A stretch of 64,000 nt of DNA, taken from contig JANFAH010000013.1 of assembly GCA_024663395.1 (NCBI GenBank), positions 620,001 through 684,000 of the forward strand, read 5' to 3'. Below are positions 1 through 12,001 of the stretch, in pieces. The notes under the pieces are model-generated. The model saw only the letters and a list, made by a program, of their open reading frames with translations. It did no database searches and was not told the DNA's origin. Numbering within the stretch: position 1 is the first letter of the stretch; each line of letters opens with the position of its first letter. The translations under genes were made by a program, and so were the position numbers. This DNA is from Pisolithus tinctorius (lineage: Eukaryota > Basidiomycota > Agaricomycetes > Boletales > Pisolithaceae).

Positions 1-873
1 CAGGGCTCTGATGGAGGAGGAGAAGGGGGGATGTCTTCTGCTGGATCTTGCAGTAAGAAGGCAAGATGCACGTCATACTCATCATGAATGCGACCAGGGA
101 GGCTGGAGAACAGTAGATTATGCTGCAGCTGTTGCAATGTGGGAAGAATGATGGACAAGACTGGAACAAAGATGGTGCAGGGAGCAGGGAGGAATGATCC
201 ATATGCTTCATCAAGAGGGGAGACTGAAACGACCACATAAGACCTTTCTAACTGAGTGACAGACCTGAGGTGACCAAAGAACATCCTTCTGGAAGTCATA
301 CTGACAAGGAGAACATGCTGACCAAGCTGCATGGGACAAGACAGGGCTGACAACGACAGGATGAACCAGGGGGCTTCAGGACAGAAGCTGGTGGGAACAC
401 CTGGCAGATATACGTAGCCATTGTCTCTGGCAAATGAGACAAGCAAGATGATCGACGAAGAGGTAGCCATGATTGATGGACTTAGTGAAATGAGCATCTG
501 ATGGATGGAGTGCTGTAGAAACACATAGGGTGTGAGGATCCTCTCCAAATTTGGAAGGAAGAATCATGGGGCTGAGCACTTTAAGCGAGCATGCGAACCG
601 AGTTGACATCTTTGGAAATGGCAGAGATATGATGAAAACTGGAATGCCATACATGGGCGCTAAAAACTTTTAATGTGTGCTTAACTCGCTTCCTCTTTTC
701 TCTTTAGCACTGACGACTTGTTCTTGTGCGAAGGATGACTGTTTATGTCCAACAGTCTTTCTACACATGAGGCCTTTAGTCTTCATCTGCATGCATGGGC
801 ATTGTGCACAACTCGTCAACGAGTTAGGCAGAGTCAGCTGTAACCATGTCCACAACACCTTTGGTGTGTGACA
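1..873 (-). repeat. 1.85-kb TG...CA repeat, copy A (cut by window start)
   Basis: The first 873 bases are the 5' half, in reverse orientation, of a repeat that recurs at 3582-7927, 3911-6419, 12002-13847, 19505-21151 and 38606-39329. Its terminus (TGTCACACACC read on the minus strand) ends at 873 and abuts a gypsy pol relic. The conserved ORF of the family is present but broken here; only its N-terminal ~92 residues stay open (376-654, minus). TG...CA ends and short target duplications on other copies suggest a long solo LTR or a non-autonomous LTR element. The full unit is not visible here. Confidence 0.75.
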
Positions 874-2325
874 CCATCACATTCTCAAACAAATGAGGGA
901 ACTCTCACTCCCTCTAAAATTGGAAAAATGTCACTTTGATCTGACCGAGGTTGAATACCTTGGAATGGTCATAAAAGAGAACACCATTGCCATGGACCCT
1001 GTCAAAGTCCAAGGTATTGCAGAGTGGCATGTCCTGAAGAAGGTAAAAGATGTGTGATCCTTCCTAGGATTTGCAAACTTCTACTGAAGATTTGTCCTTA
1101 CTATTCGGACATCACCTGACCCCTCATTGACCTAACCAAGAAAACCATTACTTGGGAATGGTCAAAGAAATGCCAGACTGCCTTTGAACTCCTGAAAAGG
1201 ATTTTCATGGCACAACCAACCCTTTGGATGCCCAACACCTCTCAGCCATTTGTGATAACCACCAACACATCAAAGTATGCAACAGGAGGTGTCCTCCTCC
1301 AGGAAGACTCTAACAGCCAGTGGCAACCCTGTGCCTTCATTTCCCAATCGTTTAACCCTGCTGAACAAAACTATGACATCTATGATAGAGAACTGCTAGG
1401 GGTTATTTGAGGACTGAAATCCTGGAGACACTATCTCCATGGATCCCTGTTTCCAGTCAAGGTCTTCACTGACCATAAGAACTTGACTTACTTTAAAGTG
1501 CCACAAAATTTGAATCGTCACCAAGCCCACTGGCTTCTCAACCTCGCAGATTTTGATTTACAACTAGAACACATCCCAGGAAAGGACCTGGCTGCTCCAG
1601 ACACACTCTCCTGCCAACCTGACCACATCCCTGATGATGACGAAGACAACAAAGGAGTTACTCTTCTCCCACAAATGATGTTCATCAACCTCATTGATAC
1701 CAACCTTACTCAGAAGGTTGCCTCGTCCTCCATGACAGACCCTGTAGTTCAAATGGCACTTCATGCCATTGAAAATGTTGACATGCCTCTCCCCTTCAAG
1801 TCCCACCTTTCAGACTGGAGGTTTGACAATGGAGTATTACTCTATAAAGACCAGGTATACATCCCTGATGATCCTACCCTCCGACAGACTGTCATGTCCA
1901 ACCACCACAATCACCCCTCTGCAGGACACCCCAGAGTTCTGAAAACCCATCAACTCATCTCTTCTGAGTTTTGGTGGCCTGGACTTGCATCCTTTGTCTG
2001 AAAATATGTAGAAGGCTGTGCTGCATGCCAGCAAAACAAGGTTAACACCCACCCTATGACACCACCTCTTACACCTATCCCCTCCACCTCAACCTGCCCC
2101 TTCCAACAGATCTCTTGCGATCTGGTCACTGACCTTCCCCTTTCAAAAGGATTTGACTCCCTCTTGGTCATGGTAGACCATGGTCTTACAAAGGGGGTAA
2201 TTTTAACACCAATGAAAAAGACTGCTTCTGCTGCCAATATTGCAGCACTATTTTTCAAAAAGGTCTACTCCTGCTTCGGGTTGTATGACAAAATTATATC
2301 TGACCAAGGGCCTCAATTCACCTCT
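874..2325 (+). pseudogene. Ty3/gypsy pol relic (RT end, RNase H, integrase start)
   Basis: Read on the plus strand, this stretch shows in order the end of reverse transcriptase (LEKCHFDLTEVEYLGMVI near 917), the RNase H region (PFVITTNTSKYATGGVL near 1247), a chromodomain-less integrase start with HHCC-type zinc finger (NHHNHPSAGHPR near 1900, then CAACQQNK near 2020) and the integrase core (ISCDLVTDLP near 2110; DQGPQFTST near 2305). Several in-frame stops and shifts break it into ORFs at 1207-1410, 1483-2001 and 2056-2376. The left end is cut by repeat copy A, and the right end by a Tc1-type element inserted at the TA at 2325. It is a dead retrotransposon fragment. Confidence 0.85.
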
Positions 2326-2326
2326 A

Positions 2327-3581
2327 CAGTGGCTCAAAAAAGTGTCCCAATGTTGGGTGACTTTGGAAAGAGTTGAGATTTATGAGAGAGCCAATAGGAA
2401 TTAGTTCAAACTCCTGCAGGACCAAATGTAGTGCTAACTGTTGCCTTGACAACAAGGGTTTTCTTATGTAATTTTGTTGACATGGAACTAAGATATGACC
2501 ATTTTAAAATGACATGTCATTGGGACACTTTTTTGAGCATGATGTTGTCAGTCATTATTTAGTAAATAACATAAAGATTTGACAACTTCTGAGGGATTTT
2601 TTGCTTCAACCCTGACTGATTATGTGATGTACATAATCCTGAGCCATAACAATGGCTTGGGTCCCACTCAGCTAACCCTACTGCACCATGAAATGCATTT
2701 TTGCCTCTGCTATAGCAAATATCCATCATCTTTCTGAATCTGGCCTTTCTGCTCATCAAATCTCCTCTAAAACTGGTCAGGGGAGCTCTACTGTGGCCAG
2801 GGTCATCAAAGAGTTCCAGCTAGATTAAGGGAAACCTCAAACTAGGACATCCTTACCAGCCTTCTTCTCCTGGCAGAGGAGAATAGTCTCTAGTATGACC
2901 TCTGGAGGAGCTGAAAATGCTGTCCAGGCTATCCATATGATGTGTGTGGCCCTTTCCTCTCCTGTCACTTCCAAAACTGTTTGCAGTGTGCTCAATTCTC
3001 CATCCCTGAAGGCTGTAGTCAAGCAGGTGAATTATCCTGCAAACACTTCCCTACCATCTGCCACACAAATTTCCTTCCATCTGGTCCAATACTATTGATC
3101 TTGGGCTCAACTGACCAGATGACCCCAGTGCAGTCATCCACAGTCCAGGTTTGGTGCTTAAGAGCAAAGACAAGTCACTGTTGTGTATGCTTGCATGACA
3201 AGAGTGGCATCTTCTACTTGACTACAGCCTTCAGGGATGGAGAATTGAGCACACTGCAAACAGTTTTGGAAGTGACAGGAGAGGAAAGGGCCACACACAT
3301 CATATGGATAGCCTGGACAGCATTTTCAGCTCCTCCAGAGGTCATACTAGAGACTATTCTCCTCTGCCAGGAGAAGAAGGCTGGTAAGGATGTCCTAGTT
3401 TGAGGTTTCCCTTAATCTAGCTGGAACTCTTTGATGACCCTGGCCACAGTAGAGCTCCCCTGACCAGTTTTAGAGGAGATTTGATGAGCAGAAAGGCCAG
3501 ATTCAGAAAGATGATGGATATTTGCTCTAGCAGAGGCAAAAATGCATTTCATGGTGCAGTAGGGTTAGCTGAGTGGGACCC
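2327..3581. mobile_element. Rearranged Tc1/mariner element with inverted duplication
   Basis: The left end starts CAGTGGCTCAAAAAAGTG directly after a TA, the classic Tc1-type terminus. Bases 2327-2625 match the arm and loop of the palindromic MITE at 24010-24533. From about 2640 the element encodes the N-terminal part of a Tc1 transposase on the plus strand (helix-turn-helix region, e.g. LSESGLSAHQISSKTGQG near 2725, ITSG-like MTSGGAENAVQAIH near 2895). The same ~360 bp then recurs in reverse order at about 3220-3580, with a spacer of roughly 200 bp. No catalytic domain is left. The right end is cut by repeat copy B at 3582. It is non-coding and could form a hairpin. Confidence 0.75.
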
Positions 3582-3910
3582 TGTCACACACCTAAGGTGT
3601 TGTGGACATGGTTACAGCTGACTCTGCCTAACTCGTTGACGAGTTGTGCACAATGCCCATGCATGCAGATGAAGACTAAAGGCCTCATGCATAGAAAGAC
3701 TGCTGGACATTAACAGGAACGAGTCATCAGTGCTAAAGAGAAAAGAGGAAGCGAGTTAAGCATGCATTAAAAGTTTTTAGTGCCCATGTACAGCATTCTG
3801 GCTTTCATTGTATCTCTGCCATTTCCAAAGATATCAACTCCATTCTCACACTTGCTTAAAGTGCTCAGCCCCACAATTCTTCCTTCCAAATTTGGAGAGG
3901 ATCCTTGCAC

Positions 3911-6419
3911 TGTGAGTCAAAGTGTGGAAAGGTGGTGAAAACCAACCAAAACCAACACAAAAGACAAATGTAGAGCGAGTGGTGGTGTGCCTCTGTGGAA
4001 CCTGGAGTGCAGAAACCTAAATGTGGGGGGGAACTTCAAGTAGAGGTGCTCCTGGCACAAGTCGTCGACGAGTTATGCAGGAGAAGATGAATGAGTGATG
4101 ATTGGACAGGGGATGCTGAACAGAGTGAAGGTGTTCAGCCAAAAGGTACTTCAAGTAATGGACTTTTGGATGTGGTCCTGGCGCAAGTCGATGATGAGTT
4201 ACGCAGGAGTGGAAGAATGACTAAACAAGAGGTTGCTGACTAAGCACAGATGATACTGCTGAAGATGAATAGAGGTAGATAGACCCTTGATGGAGCCTCA
4301 ACTACCAATGATATGAATGAAGACAGATAGACTCTTCTGAATGAGCCTCAACTGTCGACGACGAGATATGCTGAGCTGAGCTGACTTCTGAGTGACTTCT
4401 TGATTCACTTGTGGGTAGCTAAGTACATGGGGGTTTATATACTGTGGGGGGAGCACAGCTTGTGACAAACAGGGCACAAACACTTGGTAAGTAATGAGTA
4501 AGGACTGAGTAATCATGATGAGTAAGCAAGAAAGGAAAAGTAAGCAAGCAAAGAGGATTGGTAAGTATTGGCAATGAACAAGTCAAGGATAGTCAAAATA
4601 TCACAGAATGAGTCAAATAGAGTCAGAAACTGAGTAAGCACACTGATATCACATTAGGGGGTGGTGATGCAAGTCAGATCTCGGCGGAGACATCTCTAGA
4701 TCCAAAGATGGCATGACAGATGGACGGTGTTTCCAGATAGGGAAGTATTAATTCCAGAATTGAAGGGCATGAGTCAGGTGTCAAAGGGGGCTAGGGCATT
4801 GGGGGTCTGTGGGGCAATGGGAGCATACGCGATTGCGTCTCCCACCCTTCCATCCTCTCAGCAAAGTTAACAAAAACTTCATGAATGGGGTTCTGATGGA
4901 GGAGGAGGAGAAGGGGGGACGTCTTCTGCTGGATCTTGCAGTAGGAAGGCAAGATGCACGTCATACTCATCATGAATGCAACCAGGGAGGCTGGAGAACA
5001 GTAGATTATGCTGCAGCTGTCGCAACGCGGGAAGAATGATGGACAAGATTGGAATAAAGACAGTGCAGGGAGCAGGGAGGAACGATCCATATGCTTCATC
5101 AAGAGGGGAGACTGAAACGACCACATAAGACCTTTCTAACCAAGTGACAGACCTGAGGTGACCAAAGAATGTCCTTCTGGAAGTTGTACTGACAAGGAGA
5201 ACACGCTGACCAAGCTGCATGGGATGGGACGGGGCCGACAACGATGGGATGAACCAGGGGGCTTCAGGACGGAAGCTGGTGGGAATGCCTGGCAGATATA
5301 CATAGCCATTGTCTCTGGCAAACGAGACAAGCAAGATGACTGATGAAGAGGTGGCCATGATTGATGGACTTAGTGAAATGAGCATCTGATGGATGGAGTG
5401 CTGTAGAAATGCGTAGGGTGCGAGGATCGTCTCCAAATTTGGAAGGAAGAATCATGGGGCTGAGCACTTTAAGCGAGTGTGCGAATGGAGTCGATATCTT
5501 TGGAAACAGCGGTGTAGGAAAAGTCCAAGTAGCTGTATAATACGAGCTAGATGGCTTAGATAACAACAATAATAAATGAAGGGAATGAATTGTTTGTCCC
5601 AAGGGATTCTGGACTGTTGGGACTAGAAGGAGAGACCCAGCGCTTTGTAGCGGTAGTGTTTCGTGACGTGCGCGGCGTGGTCCGTGGAGTAGTACTGGCA
5701 ATGCGAGCGGTGCGAGCGGTATACGTAGTTCATGCGCAGCGGAATGGGAGATGTGCAGTGTAGACAAAGTGGGAAAGAAACTCGTGGTGACCTTCCGAGT
5801 GCCAAAAGGTATCATTCTGTACCTAAGTACAGGACGTAATAGTCCGGACAAACCTGGGACCTAAGTAAGACAGGGTACAGTAAAGGAAAGCCGCGCGACA
5901 GCGTGTACACAGAAGACAGGCCAAACAGAGGCCGAGGGTATACTACAAGCACTAAAGGAATAGAGACCATGATAAGAGAAAGAGTCCGAGGAAAAACAAC
6001 AACCGGAGCACAGCGGCTGCAGGTACAGCATTGCGCGAGAGGGAGCGAGGGCGTGGGAAGGTAGCACGTGAACAATGGTGAACGCGAGAGGGGAGCAGAC
6101 GCAACAGTAGTCACGGAACGGTTAATGATAGGGGCTTATGCATCCAGGGAATGCGGATTCCTCACAGCGGAGATATGATGAAAACCGGAATGCCGTACAT
6201 GGGCGCTAAAAACCTTTAATGCGCGCTTAGCTTGCTTCCTCTTTTCTCTTTAGCACTGACAACTCGTTCTTGTGCAAAGGATGACTGTTAATGTCCAACA
6301 GTCTTTCTACGCATGAGGCCTTTAGTCTTCATCTGCATGCATGGGCATTGCACGCAACTCGTTGACAAGTTAGGCAGAGTCAGCTGTAACCATGTCCACA
6401 ACACCTTTGGTGTGTGACA
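3911..6419 (-). repeat. 1.85-kb TG...CA repeat, copy C, nested in copy B
   Basis: This is a full-length reverse copy bounded by TGTGAGTCAAAG at 3911 and GTGTGTGACA at 6419, inserted in copy B with the 4-bp duplication GCAC. It is itself interrupted by a 652-bp solo LTR (5513-6164); without that the unit is 1851 bp, close to the 1846 bp of copy D. The ORF is open for 185 residues on the minus strand (4879-5436). This nesting proves that the 1.85-kb unit moved as a discrete element. Confidence 0.85.
5513..6164. mobile_element. Solo LTR, 652 bp, with CAGCGG target duplication
   Basis: The insert starts TGTAGGAAAAG and ends GGATTCCTCA, with the short inverted ends TG...CA. It is flanked by CAGCGG at 5507-5512 and again at 6165-6170; the last base may be shared, so the duplication is 5 or 6 bp. 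Removing it restores the sequence of the other repeat copies at this point. There is no internal coding region. It is richer in G+C than the repeat around it, which argues for a different and younger family. The parent retrotransposon is not in the window. Confidence 0.8.
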
Positions 6420-8747
6420 GCACCCTATGCATTTCTACAGCACTGCATCCATCAGATGCTCATTTTGCTAAGTCCATCAATCATGGCCACCTCTTTGTCG
6501 ATCATCTTGCTTGTCTCATTTGCCAGAGACAATGACTACATATATCTGCCAGGTGTTCCCACCAGCTTCTGTCCTGAAGCCCCCTGGTTTATCCCATCAT
6601 TGTCAGCCCCATCTTGTCCCATGCAGCTTGGTCAGTGTGTTCTCCTTGTCAGTATGACTTCCAGAAGGACATTCTTTGGTCACCTCAGGTCTGTCACTCA
6701 GTTAGAAAGGTCTTATGTGGTCGTTTCAGTCTCCCCTCTTGATGAAGCATATGGATTGTTCCTCCCTGCTCCCTGCACCATCTTTATTCCAGTCTCATCC
6801 ATCATTCTTCCTGCATTGTGACAGCTGCAGCATAATCTACTGTTCTCCAGCCTGCCTGATCGCATCCATGATGAGTATGATGTGCATCTTGCTTTCCTAC
6901 TGCAAGATCCAGCAGAAGACATCCCCCCTTCTCCTCCTCCTCTGTCAGAACCCCATTCATGAAGTTTTTGTTAACTTCGCTGAGAGGACAAAAGGGTGGG
7001 AGATGCGATCACGTATGCTCCCATTGCCCCACAGACCCCCAACACCCTAGCCCCCTTTGACACCTGACTCATGCCCTTCAATTCTGGAGTTAATACTTCC
7101 CTATCTGGAAACACCATCCATCTGTCATGCCATCTTTGGATCTAGAGATGTCTCCACCAAGATCTAACTTGCATCGCCACCCCCTAATGTGATATCAGTG
7201 TGCTTACTCAGTTTCTGACTCCATTTGACTCATTCTGTGATATTTTGACTATCCTTGACTCATTCATTGCCAATACTTACCAATCCTCTTTGCTTGCTTA
7301 CTTTTCATTTCTTGCTTACTCATCATGATTACTCAGTCCTTACTCATTACTTACCAAGTGTTTGTGCCTTGTTTTTCACAAGCTGTGCTCCCCCCCACAG
7401 TATATAAACCCCCATGTACTTAGCTACCCAGAAGCAATCAGAATCAGTCCAGAAGGCAGTTCAGTGCATATCTCGTCATCAACAGTTGAGGCTCCACAAA
7501 GGGGTCTATCTGTCATCATTCATATCATTGGTAGTTGAGGCTCATTCAGAAGAGTCTATCTACCACCATCCATCATCTGCAGTCTTATCCACACTTAGTC
7601 AGCACTCTTGCTTAGTCATCCATCCAACTCCTGCATAACTCATCATCAACTTGCACCAGGAGCATGTCTTATCAAAGTCCATCATCCCAAGTCCTTTCAG
7701 CTGAACACCTTCACTCTGTTCAGCATCCCCCATCCAATCATCACTTGCTTGTCTTCTCCTGCATAACTCGTTGTCGACTTGCGCTAGGAGCACCTGTCAT
7801 TGAAATTTCCCCCTCTTAGATTTTTCTGCAGTCCAGGTTCCATGGAGGCACACCACCACTCACACATCATTTGTCTTTTGTGTTGGTTTTGGTTGGTTTT
7901 CACCACCTTTCCACACTTTGACTCACACTGCTGCCACATATCCATCCTTGTCAAATACATCCTCAAGTACTGGCAGGCAGTCCACCACTAAGCAGACCAG
8001 AACTGCAAGACAAGTTGTCAGTGGCAGCCCTTCTAGAGGTGTGTAACCATTTGTATTTTGCTTGTCTCATTGCTAACCAAGTGGTAGTGTCACCCCCCCA
8101 ACGATCAACAGGTGGACAGGGAAGATGGGATGAGCCTGACCACCCTGAAATTCCACAGGTGCACAGCCTTTTTGAGTCAGCTTGGAAGAGAGCTTCCAAA
8201 GATTTGCAGAGAGTCAAGTCTGGCTTTGTTGACCCAGGCTATCAATTTCCAAAGCTGACACTTTTTGTCAACACCACAACTCTGGAGCGAAAGAAAACAT
8301 ATCTCATCAATTGGCTGTCTGCCCATGCACTCTGGATCAGTGAAGTCGATGTTCGCTGTCCCCCCAAGTTCCCTTCCCCTCAGATGTGGAGGGATTTCCT
8401 CAATACTGTTAATGTCCAGTGTCTCTCTTCGTCCTTCTCATCAACAACCAAATCAGCAGTTCAGGACATCTTGGGTGACAGGATCATTCAGTCAGCTCAA
8501 GGGTTGGCAGGAGTGCTGGAAGAAATTGTGTGGCAGGGAATGCAGGCAAGTATATTGTTATTCTTCGAATCCACCTCTCAACTCATTCATATGTTACAGC
8601 TGTTTGCAAAACGATGCGGAAAATCTGTTTGACAATTAGTCTGTTTGGATATAGCCGGGATAGGACCCCGAAACCACCTCTATGGTAACATTGTGTAGTG
8701 TAAGCACATACTTAGACTTTGTCCCTACAGCAGACTTGTTTTTCAAC

Positions 8748-10246
8748 ATGTCATTGCCATCGCAATCCCCCACTCCCGTCGCAGAAAAATTACATTCTTT
8801 CACGATTTCGCTTTCTGTCTATGGACCCAAGAAAAAGGAGAAGGGAAAGACTGCGCCAAAAGCGACCATGAAGACAAAAGAGCTTACTTTTGCTGTCAAC
8901 GATACTAACTACCTCGATTTTCTACAGCATGTACTGGACAAGCATGGTCAAGGACAATATAGGGTCTCAAGCAGTAAACATTTTCCCTTCAAGTTTGTAC
9001 CGCCCAAAGCGCGGAGGTAAGTCGTTTCTCACTCTGCAAATCTGTGCTAACCATGCTTTACCTTAGCCAAGCTGTCAGTAATGCGATCAATGTCGATAAC
9101 GAAGTTGACTACAAGGATATGGTCAAGAGGATTCATAGCGTTCACCCTGGCCCAACAAAGATCTACATCGATATGAAACATGTGGAGAAACTTCCGACTA
9201 TCAATGGCTCTGGAGACGAGAGCAACTCGTCTGGTGAGGATAGTGGAAAGCAGAAACATTCAGACCTCGATATGCGCCTTGCCCAGTGGCGCATGAAACT
9301 CCTGAGCCGGTACAAGAATGAGAACAACGAGGGAATGACTTATGTCGGGCCAGCGGGGCCAATCCCCCTTTCACCTGTGATGGTACTGGACTGGTGCCAT
9401 GCATTGGTAAGTCCTTCACTACTCATGAACATTCTATCCCTAAACTATCTGTAGGATGAAGGGCAAGCTACATTGTTGGTTCCCCCAAACCTCGAGTCTT
9501 TCAATTGGAGCAACAAAGTGCCGTTTTTGCATCCAGCCCGCAAAGTGCAAGCCCAGGTGTCGCAAAATATTGATATCAACTCTATTACTGGTGTTCTCCT
9601 TCTTCAGATGCTTGCAAATTCTGGCCTCTTGTCACCCAGTGTATCTAGTGCCCGCACTTCTCCAGTTCTGCCTCCTGCAACACCCACACGCGTGCCACAG
9701 GATCCTCCCATTTCACCACCCATCCCATCTCCATCTCATCTCTCCCACTTTCTTCGCTACGCTGAATCGAACCTCGGTGTTTGCAACGCCACCCTCTATG
9801 AATGGGAACTTGAACTGCAGTTGATCGGGCCTGACATCCTCATGGATATCGATGACCAGACACTCGCTAGGGCTGGTATCGCCACTGGTGACATCATTCG
9901 TCTCAAGAAGGGAAGTTTACTTTGGTGGAATGGTCCTGATGCGAAGAGGAAGCATAGCGACACTGGGGCATCATCAGGCAACGAGCGAGTGGGCCAAGCC
10001 TCATCCCCACCCACCAGGCCATCGAAGAAGATCGTGTATGAGAAGCGATTCAAGGACGGTGGTGGGTGTCATTTCACAGCATCTCCGATGACGATCAACA
10101 AAGATGACGATGGTAGCAAGCCAGCCCCGCTTGACTACGACCTTTATTATCACTGCGAGAGTCAAGATCAGTGGTTACCTGTACCCCGGGGTTTTGTTGT
10201 CGATGAGACTGGGGAGGAATCAGAGGACAATGTTTTTTCTACATAA
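8748..10246 (+). CDS. SAM-like accessory protein of the mariner element (3 exons, 466 aa)
   Basis: Exons 8748-9016, 9067-9406 and 9455-10246 join in frame across two short introns (50 and 48 bp, GTAAGT donors, CTAAC-type branch sites) to give 466 residues with no stop. The N-terminal half has no motif I recognise; a Ser/Glu-rich linker follows near residue 150. Near residues 290-375 a helical stretch (FLRYAESNLGVCNATLYEWE, then DILMDIDDQTLARAGI, then GDIIRLKKG) looks like a SAM-type domain. A basic patch (GPDAKRKHSD) and a KRFKDGGG motif follow, and the tail is acidic. Similar proteins recur in mushroom genomes. It shares the element with the transposase, so it may be a DNA- or chromatin-binding partner or captured cargo. 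The intact frame contrasts with the single stop in the transposase. An upstream ATG at 8682 is also in frame. Confidence 0.75.
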
Positions 10247-10413
10247 TGCCTACATACCTTGCTTCATGTAACGCCTATGTCGCATACATAGGTATCGTAT
10301 CAATTGCAATGTCGGCCTAGAGGCCATTTTTCACATTCATACTACATTGAACCTGCACACAAAATCAACTGGTAATTGAAGGGGGAATCTACTTAGACAC
10401 AGCAATACAGTCA

Positions 10414-11470
10414 CTACACTATGTACCCAGATGCGCAGAAATAACCCTCAGCCTTTTCAGGTGTAATACTTTGACATGCGCGAACAATCACCATCATTGA
10501 TAAGTTGTCCAAGTGGCGACGCAAGTATGCCTTGATCGTAGAAAATGCTTGTTCGATGGGGTTGTAGTCTGGTGAGTATGGCGGGAGATAGATCAACTTG
10601 CAGACTGTGAGACGTCAGCAAAAGAAATATCAATTGATGGATAGTCACGTACGATGCATATCTTCAACTAACTTGCGAATTTCCTCACCGTGGTGAATGC
10701 GGCAGTTGTCCATAATAATAATGCTGTGGGGGCCAGGATATGGGTTGGTAAAAGGCATCTGTTGGATAGATTAGCATGTACCGGCTTGAAGATGATTCAC
10801 TTACAACGTGCTCCTTCAGAAATCACAGAAATCGCTCTCCATCAACAGCGCCCTCGATGATATCGTATGTGATGATGCCATCAAGCGTGATGGCAGGGAG
10901 AATAGAGTAGTGCATTCCACGTACGAAGTACCTCCTGACTTGGCAATGTAGACCTCTGACTGTTTGCCCATGCGGGCGAGTGGAGGTATGCTTGTCCTTG
11001 GAAGCTTCGTCAATGAAGATGAGCATATTCAGGTCTGGCGCTTCTGCTGTGATGCAATTCATGTAGAGCACACGCAACTCCTCGTTCCTCTCAGAGGCAG
11101 ATGCGGAGATGACCTTCTGAGTGATGTGGAGGCCCTGAAGAGTTCGAGAAAGTGTAGATGGAGTGATACGAACTCGACGCTTGAGCCAGAGCTCCTCTCG
11201 AAGCTCATCTAGGTAGATTGTGCTGCGATGTTGAACGACGGCAAGGATAAATGCGATGTCTTTGAGGCTGAGAATGCGACGACGACTGATGGTATGGGAA
11301 TAAGTGTTTGGGTTGTACACGACACCGTACTTGGTGTGAAGTCTGAGAGTTTTGTAAACGAGTGTTTTCTTGATGCCTAGAATACTACAGATTTGCTTGA
11401 TGCTATAGCCATTTTGGTGAAGGACAGGAATACGAGACTTGAGGTCGATGGATACCATGCGAGAGGGCAT
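10414..11470 (-). pseudogene. Tc1/mariner DDE transposase (3 exons, one internal stop)
   Basis: On the minus strand exons 11470-10805, 10758-10653 and 10604-10414 join in frame (320 codons plus stop). Introns of 46 and 48 bp have GT-AG borders. The N-terminus is a helix-turn-helix (YSIKQICSILGIKKTLVYKT, residues 22-41). The catalytic triad is visible: Asp154 in IFIDEAS, Asp239 in IIIMDNCRIHHG and Glu275 in SPDYNPIEQAF, about DD35E. The usual PPYSPDYNPIE block is complete. One TGA at 10820-10822 (ERFL-stop-FLKEHV) is the only break, so loss of function is recent or could be a sequence error. It would bind the ends of the 8597-11617 element and cut at TA. Confidence 0.85.
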
Positions 11471-12001
11471 GTGGGCGATGTTCAGTATGTTCGATTCTTA
11501 GTGTACTATGGTAACAGACAGTAGCTACCCACTAAGGTACTTCTGGGGTCCTATCCTGGCTATATCCGAACAGTCTGATTGTCGAACAGATTTTCCACAT
11601 CATTTTGCAAACAGCTGTAATACAGGTTTGGGTCTCGATGCTTTCGGATCCCCCTCTCCAGTTCATGCATTCCCTCTTGTGGGAACTGTATGAACTCAAT
11701 TTCCATTTTGAACTTTATGTGCTCGATTGTGTCCTGGCTGCTTCTCTTTGGACCTCATTGGATGAAGCTCAGCTGACTCGCCAGACACTCCTTTACAGTA
11801 TCTTCCCTGGAGAGTCTGGTCTAGTGATGTTGTCAGAGCCTCTGCCACAGGACTCCAGCCAGATGGGTATGTGCTCCTCCGACATGCAAGTTGCATTGCC
11901 CTACCTCAACAGTTTTCATGAGTTGCTTTCGACATGGCCTGGAGCACCTTCTTGTCTGCAATCTCCTGCTGAGCTGGATGGTGAGGGAAATGCCAGAGCA
12001 T

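Larger units (their letters stand above)
3582..7927 (+). repeat. 1.85-kb TG...CA repeat, copy B (interrupted)
   Basis: The copy starts TGTCACACACC at 3582 and ends TTTGACTCACA at 7927. It is interrupted by a reverse-oriented copy (C) at 3911-6419, flanked by GCAC on both sides (3907-3910 and 6420-6423), a 4-bp target duplication. Without the insert the unit is about 1.83 kb. A TATA-like box (TATATAAACCCCC) lies near 7400, about 500 bp before the 3' end. The family ORF is open from 6414 but stops at 6821, where a CAA codon of copy D reads TGA. Outer flanks (ACCC and CTGC) do not match, so this copy has lost its original surroundings, probably by recombination. Confidence 0.8.
8597..11617. mobile_element. 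Two-gene Tc1/mariner element (3,021 bp) with TA duplication
   Basis: The element starts CAGCTGTTTGCAAAA at 8597 and ends with its inverted complement at 11617, with TA on both sides (8595-8596 and 11618-11619). Terminal inverted repeats extend about 75 bp with about eight mismatches, nearly all transitions. Inside, a three-exon gene of unknown role runs rightward (8748-10246) and the transposase runs leftward (10414-11470), so the two converge tail to tail. The element lies inside an intron of the host gene at 7928-13949. Confidence 0.9.

Noticed and set aside
4298..4516. 72-codon minus ORF near the TATA-like box of repeat copy C
   Set aside because: It covers the promoter-like, low-complexity TTAC-rich part of the repeat and is not kept open in the other copies.
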